The notes beneath the pieces were generated by a model that saw only the letters and a list, made by a program, of their open reading frames with translations, did not search any database and was not told where the DNA came from. The translations under genes and the position numbers were made by a program. This document shows positions 13,970 through 15,115 of a stretch of 15,115 nt of DNA, one piece after another. The stretch is from JAOUEA01 sp035550775 (GTDB taxonomy: Bacteria > Actinomycetota > UBA4738 > HRBIN12), in contig DASZOO010000054.1 in the NCBI GenBank assembly GCA_035550775.1, positions 1 through 15,115 on the forward strand. Direction: 5' to 3'. Position 1 is the stretch's first letter; each line of letters begins with the position of its first letter.

Positions 13970-14875
13970 ATGCACGAGCAGATCGCGGCGAACAAGCGGA
14001 GGTCGGTGCTGCTCGTCGTCGGCGCGTTCATCTTCTTCGGCGCCGTCGGAGCGCTGCTCGGGTACCTGTTCGGCACGGGCATCACGGGGATCGTGATCGC
14101 GCTCGTGGTCGCGACCGTCCTCTCGGTCACCTCCTATCTCTACGGCGACCGCCTGGTGCTGGCTTCCTCGCGAGCCCGCGAGGTGACGGCGGACGAGGAG
14201 CCGCGCCTGCACAACCTGGTCGAGGGGCTTGCGATCGCCGCGGGCATCCCGAAGCCACGCATCTACGTCGTGCCCGAACAGGCGCCGAACGCGTTCGCCA
14301 CCGGGCGCGACCCGGAGCACGCGTCGATCGCGGTCACGCAGGGACTCGTCGCCACGATGAACCGCGTCGAGCTCGAAGGCGTGATCGGGCACGAGATCGC
14401 GCACGTGCTGGACCGGGACATGCTCCTCGGCACGATCGTTGCCACGCTGGTCGGGGCGGTCGTGCTCATGTCGGAGTTCCTGATGCGGACCTGGTTCTGG
14501 GGCGGTCTCGGCGGCCGCCGGGGGAGCGACAACAACGGCGGGCCCGTCGCGCTGATCTTCTTCGCCGTGGGGTTCGCCCTGATGGTGCTCGCTCCGATCG
14601 CCGGCGAGATCATCAAGCGAGCGGTCTCGCGCAACCGCGAGTTCCTGGCCGATGCGCAGGGGGCGATGCTGACGCGGTACCCGCCGGGATTGGCCTCGGC
14701 CCTGCGCAAGATCGCCGCCTCGCCGACGGCGATGCACTCGGCGAACAACGCGACCGCCCACCTGTGGCTCAACACCCCCTCGCGGTTCCAGGGCGACAAG
14801 ATGGGGCCGCTCGAGAAGCTGTTCCAGACGCACCCGCCGATCCAGGAGCGGATCCAGCGGCTCGAAGAGATGTGA
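13970..14875 (+). CDS. htpX: HtpX-like M48 zinc metalloprotease
   Basis: A 301-residue integral membrane metalloprotease, family M48B, which degrades damaged or misfolded membrane proteins. The zinc site is HEIAH (His141, Glu142, His145) in GVIGHEIAHVLDRD; the third ligand is Glu224 in SRNREFLADAQGA. Hydrophobic segments lie at about 13-35, 40-59, 152-170 and 192-212, which places the protease domain on the cytoplasmic side. The C-terminal FQTHPPIQERIQRL is also typical of the family. A glycine-rich loop at 178-191 separates the two central TM helices. The start codon abuts the lemA stop with no good ribosome-binding site, so translation depends on coupling. No terminator with a T tract is visible after the gene; only GC palindromes lie before the convergent neighbour. 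Confidence 0.96.
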   Translation: MHEQIAANKRRSVLLVVGAFIFFGAVGALLGYLFGTGITGIVIALVVATVLSVTSYLYGDRLVLASSRAREVTADEEPRLHNLVEGLAIAAGIPKPRIYVVPEQAPNAFATGRDPEHASIAVTQGLVATMNRVELEGVIGHEIAHVLDRDMLLGTIVATLVGAVVLMSEFLMRTWFWGGLGGRRGSDNNGGPVALIFFAVGFALMVLAPIAGEIIKRAVSRNREFLADAQGAMLTRYPPGLASALRKIAASPTAMHSANNATAHLWLNTPSRFQGDKMGPLEKLFQTHPPIQERIQRLEEM

Positions 14876-14877
14876 GC

Positions 14878-14893
14878 CGCGCCGGCGCGCCGG
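14878..14893. repeat. Overlapping GC palindromes between convergent genes
   Basis: Two perfect 12-base palindromes overlap here: CGCGCCGGCGCG (14878-14889) and CCGGCGCGCCGG (14882-14893). They fill the 18-base gap between htpX and the convergent partial gene. They could form a small hairpin and act as a weak bidirectional stop signal, but no T tract supports this. Confidence 0.3.
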
Positions 14894-15115
14894 TCAGGGG
14901 GAGGGGCTCAGGCTCGCGTAGACCGCCTCGGCTCGGGAGCGGAGATGCCCGGGCGCCGCGTCGTAGCGGTGCGCGACGTCCGCCCGCAGATCGCGGCGCA
15001 CGTCGGAGGGCCGGGCGATCCTCCGCTCCCGCCGATCGGGGTCGTCGCCCTGGATCGCCGGGTCGGCGTCGATCTCGTCGCGGATCCTGGCCAGATGCTC
15101 GGGCGCATGCACGAA
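14894..15115 (-). CDS. Unidentified protein, C-terminal part
   Basis: The minus strand is open from the right edge to a TGA at 14894-14896, giving about 73 C-terminal residues. Codon third positions are almost all G or C, as in the neighbouring real genes, so I believe it is coding. The fragment is hydrophilic and rich in Asp, Glu and Arg (segments such as HLARIRDEIDADPAIQG and RRDLRADVAHRYDAAPGHL), probably helical, without membrane segments or Cys. It ends in SLSPSP. I do not recognise a family. A GTG at 15112 could be a start, but the frame continues upstream of it, so the gene more likely begins outside the window. Confidence 0.6.
   Translation of the reverse strand, partial: FVHAPEHLARIRDEIDADPAIQGDDPDRRERRIARPSDVRRDLRADVAHRYDAAPGHLRSRAEAVYASLSPSP

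Noticed and set aside
1..15115. CRISPR arrays, insertion sequences, attachment sites, phage or toxin-antitoxin genes
   Set aside because: I looked for evenly spaced repeats, transposase or integrase motifs and small paired genes and saw none; base composition and codon use look uniform across the window.

Overview
This window looks like chromosomal DNA from a high-GC Actinomycetota bacterium. The reasons are strongly GC-rich third codon positions, frequent GTG starts, several promoter-like -10 hexamers that sit directly on start codons (leaderless style), and a gene run that matches the conserved actinobacterial cluster thrS / HIT protein / pgsA / acyltransferase / pimA. That cluster feeds synthesis of phosphatidylinositol mannosides (PIMs). 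I see no insertion sequence, CRISPR array, prophage or plasmid origin, and no gene-free stretch longer than 300 bases.

Layout. Positions 1-1169 (minus) hold a secreted or anchored calcineurin-like metallophosphoesterase that runs off the left edge. It is divergent from a small stand-alone cyclic-nucleotide-binding-domain protein (1313-1717). A terminator-like hairpin and a tRNA-Val(CAC) (1897-1968) follow. Next is a two-gene ABC exporter of the MacB/LolD type: ATPase (2065-2820) and a double-FtsX-domain permease (2826-5384). A second unit contains thrS (5412-7367), a HIT-family nucleotide phosphorylase/hydrolase (7377-7865) and an alpha/beta hydrolase (7858-8676) that overlaps the HIT gene by 8 bases.

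A convergent EF-G2-like GTPase gene (8691-10775, minus) interrupts the cluster. Divergent from it starts the lipid part: a PgsA-like membrane protein that lacks half of the CDP-alcohol phosphotransferase motif, a PatA/HtrB-type acyltransferase and a PimA-like GT4 mannosyltransferase, packed with a 4-base overlap and a 3-base gap. LemA and the HtpX membrane protease follow as a tight pair with their own candidate promoter. A partial unknown gene enters from the right edge on the minus strand.

How they work together: the acyltransferase and PimA-like enzyme should mannosylate and acylate phosphatidylinositol at the inner face of the membrane. The PgsA-like protein occupies the place of phosphatidylinositol-phosphate synthase but looks catalytically incomplete. 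LemA and HtpX are an often paired membrane quality-control module. Most of the window is ordinary housekeeping. The points most worth a second look are the degenerate PgsA homologue, the EF-G2 gene inserted in antisense within a conserved cluster, and the recurrent leaderless promoter geometry. All calls come from reading the sequence; no database search was run.
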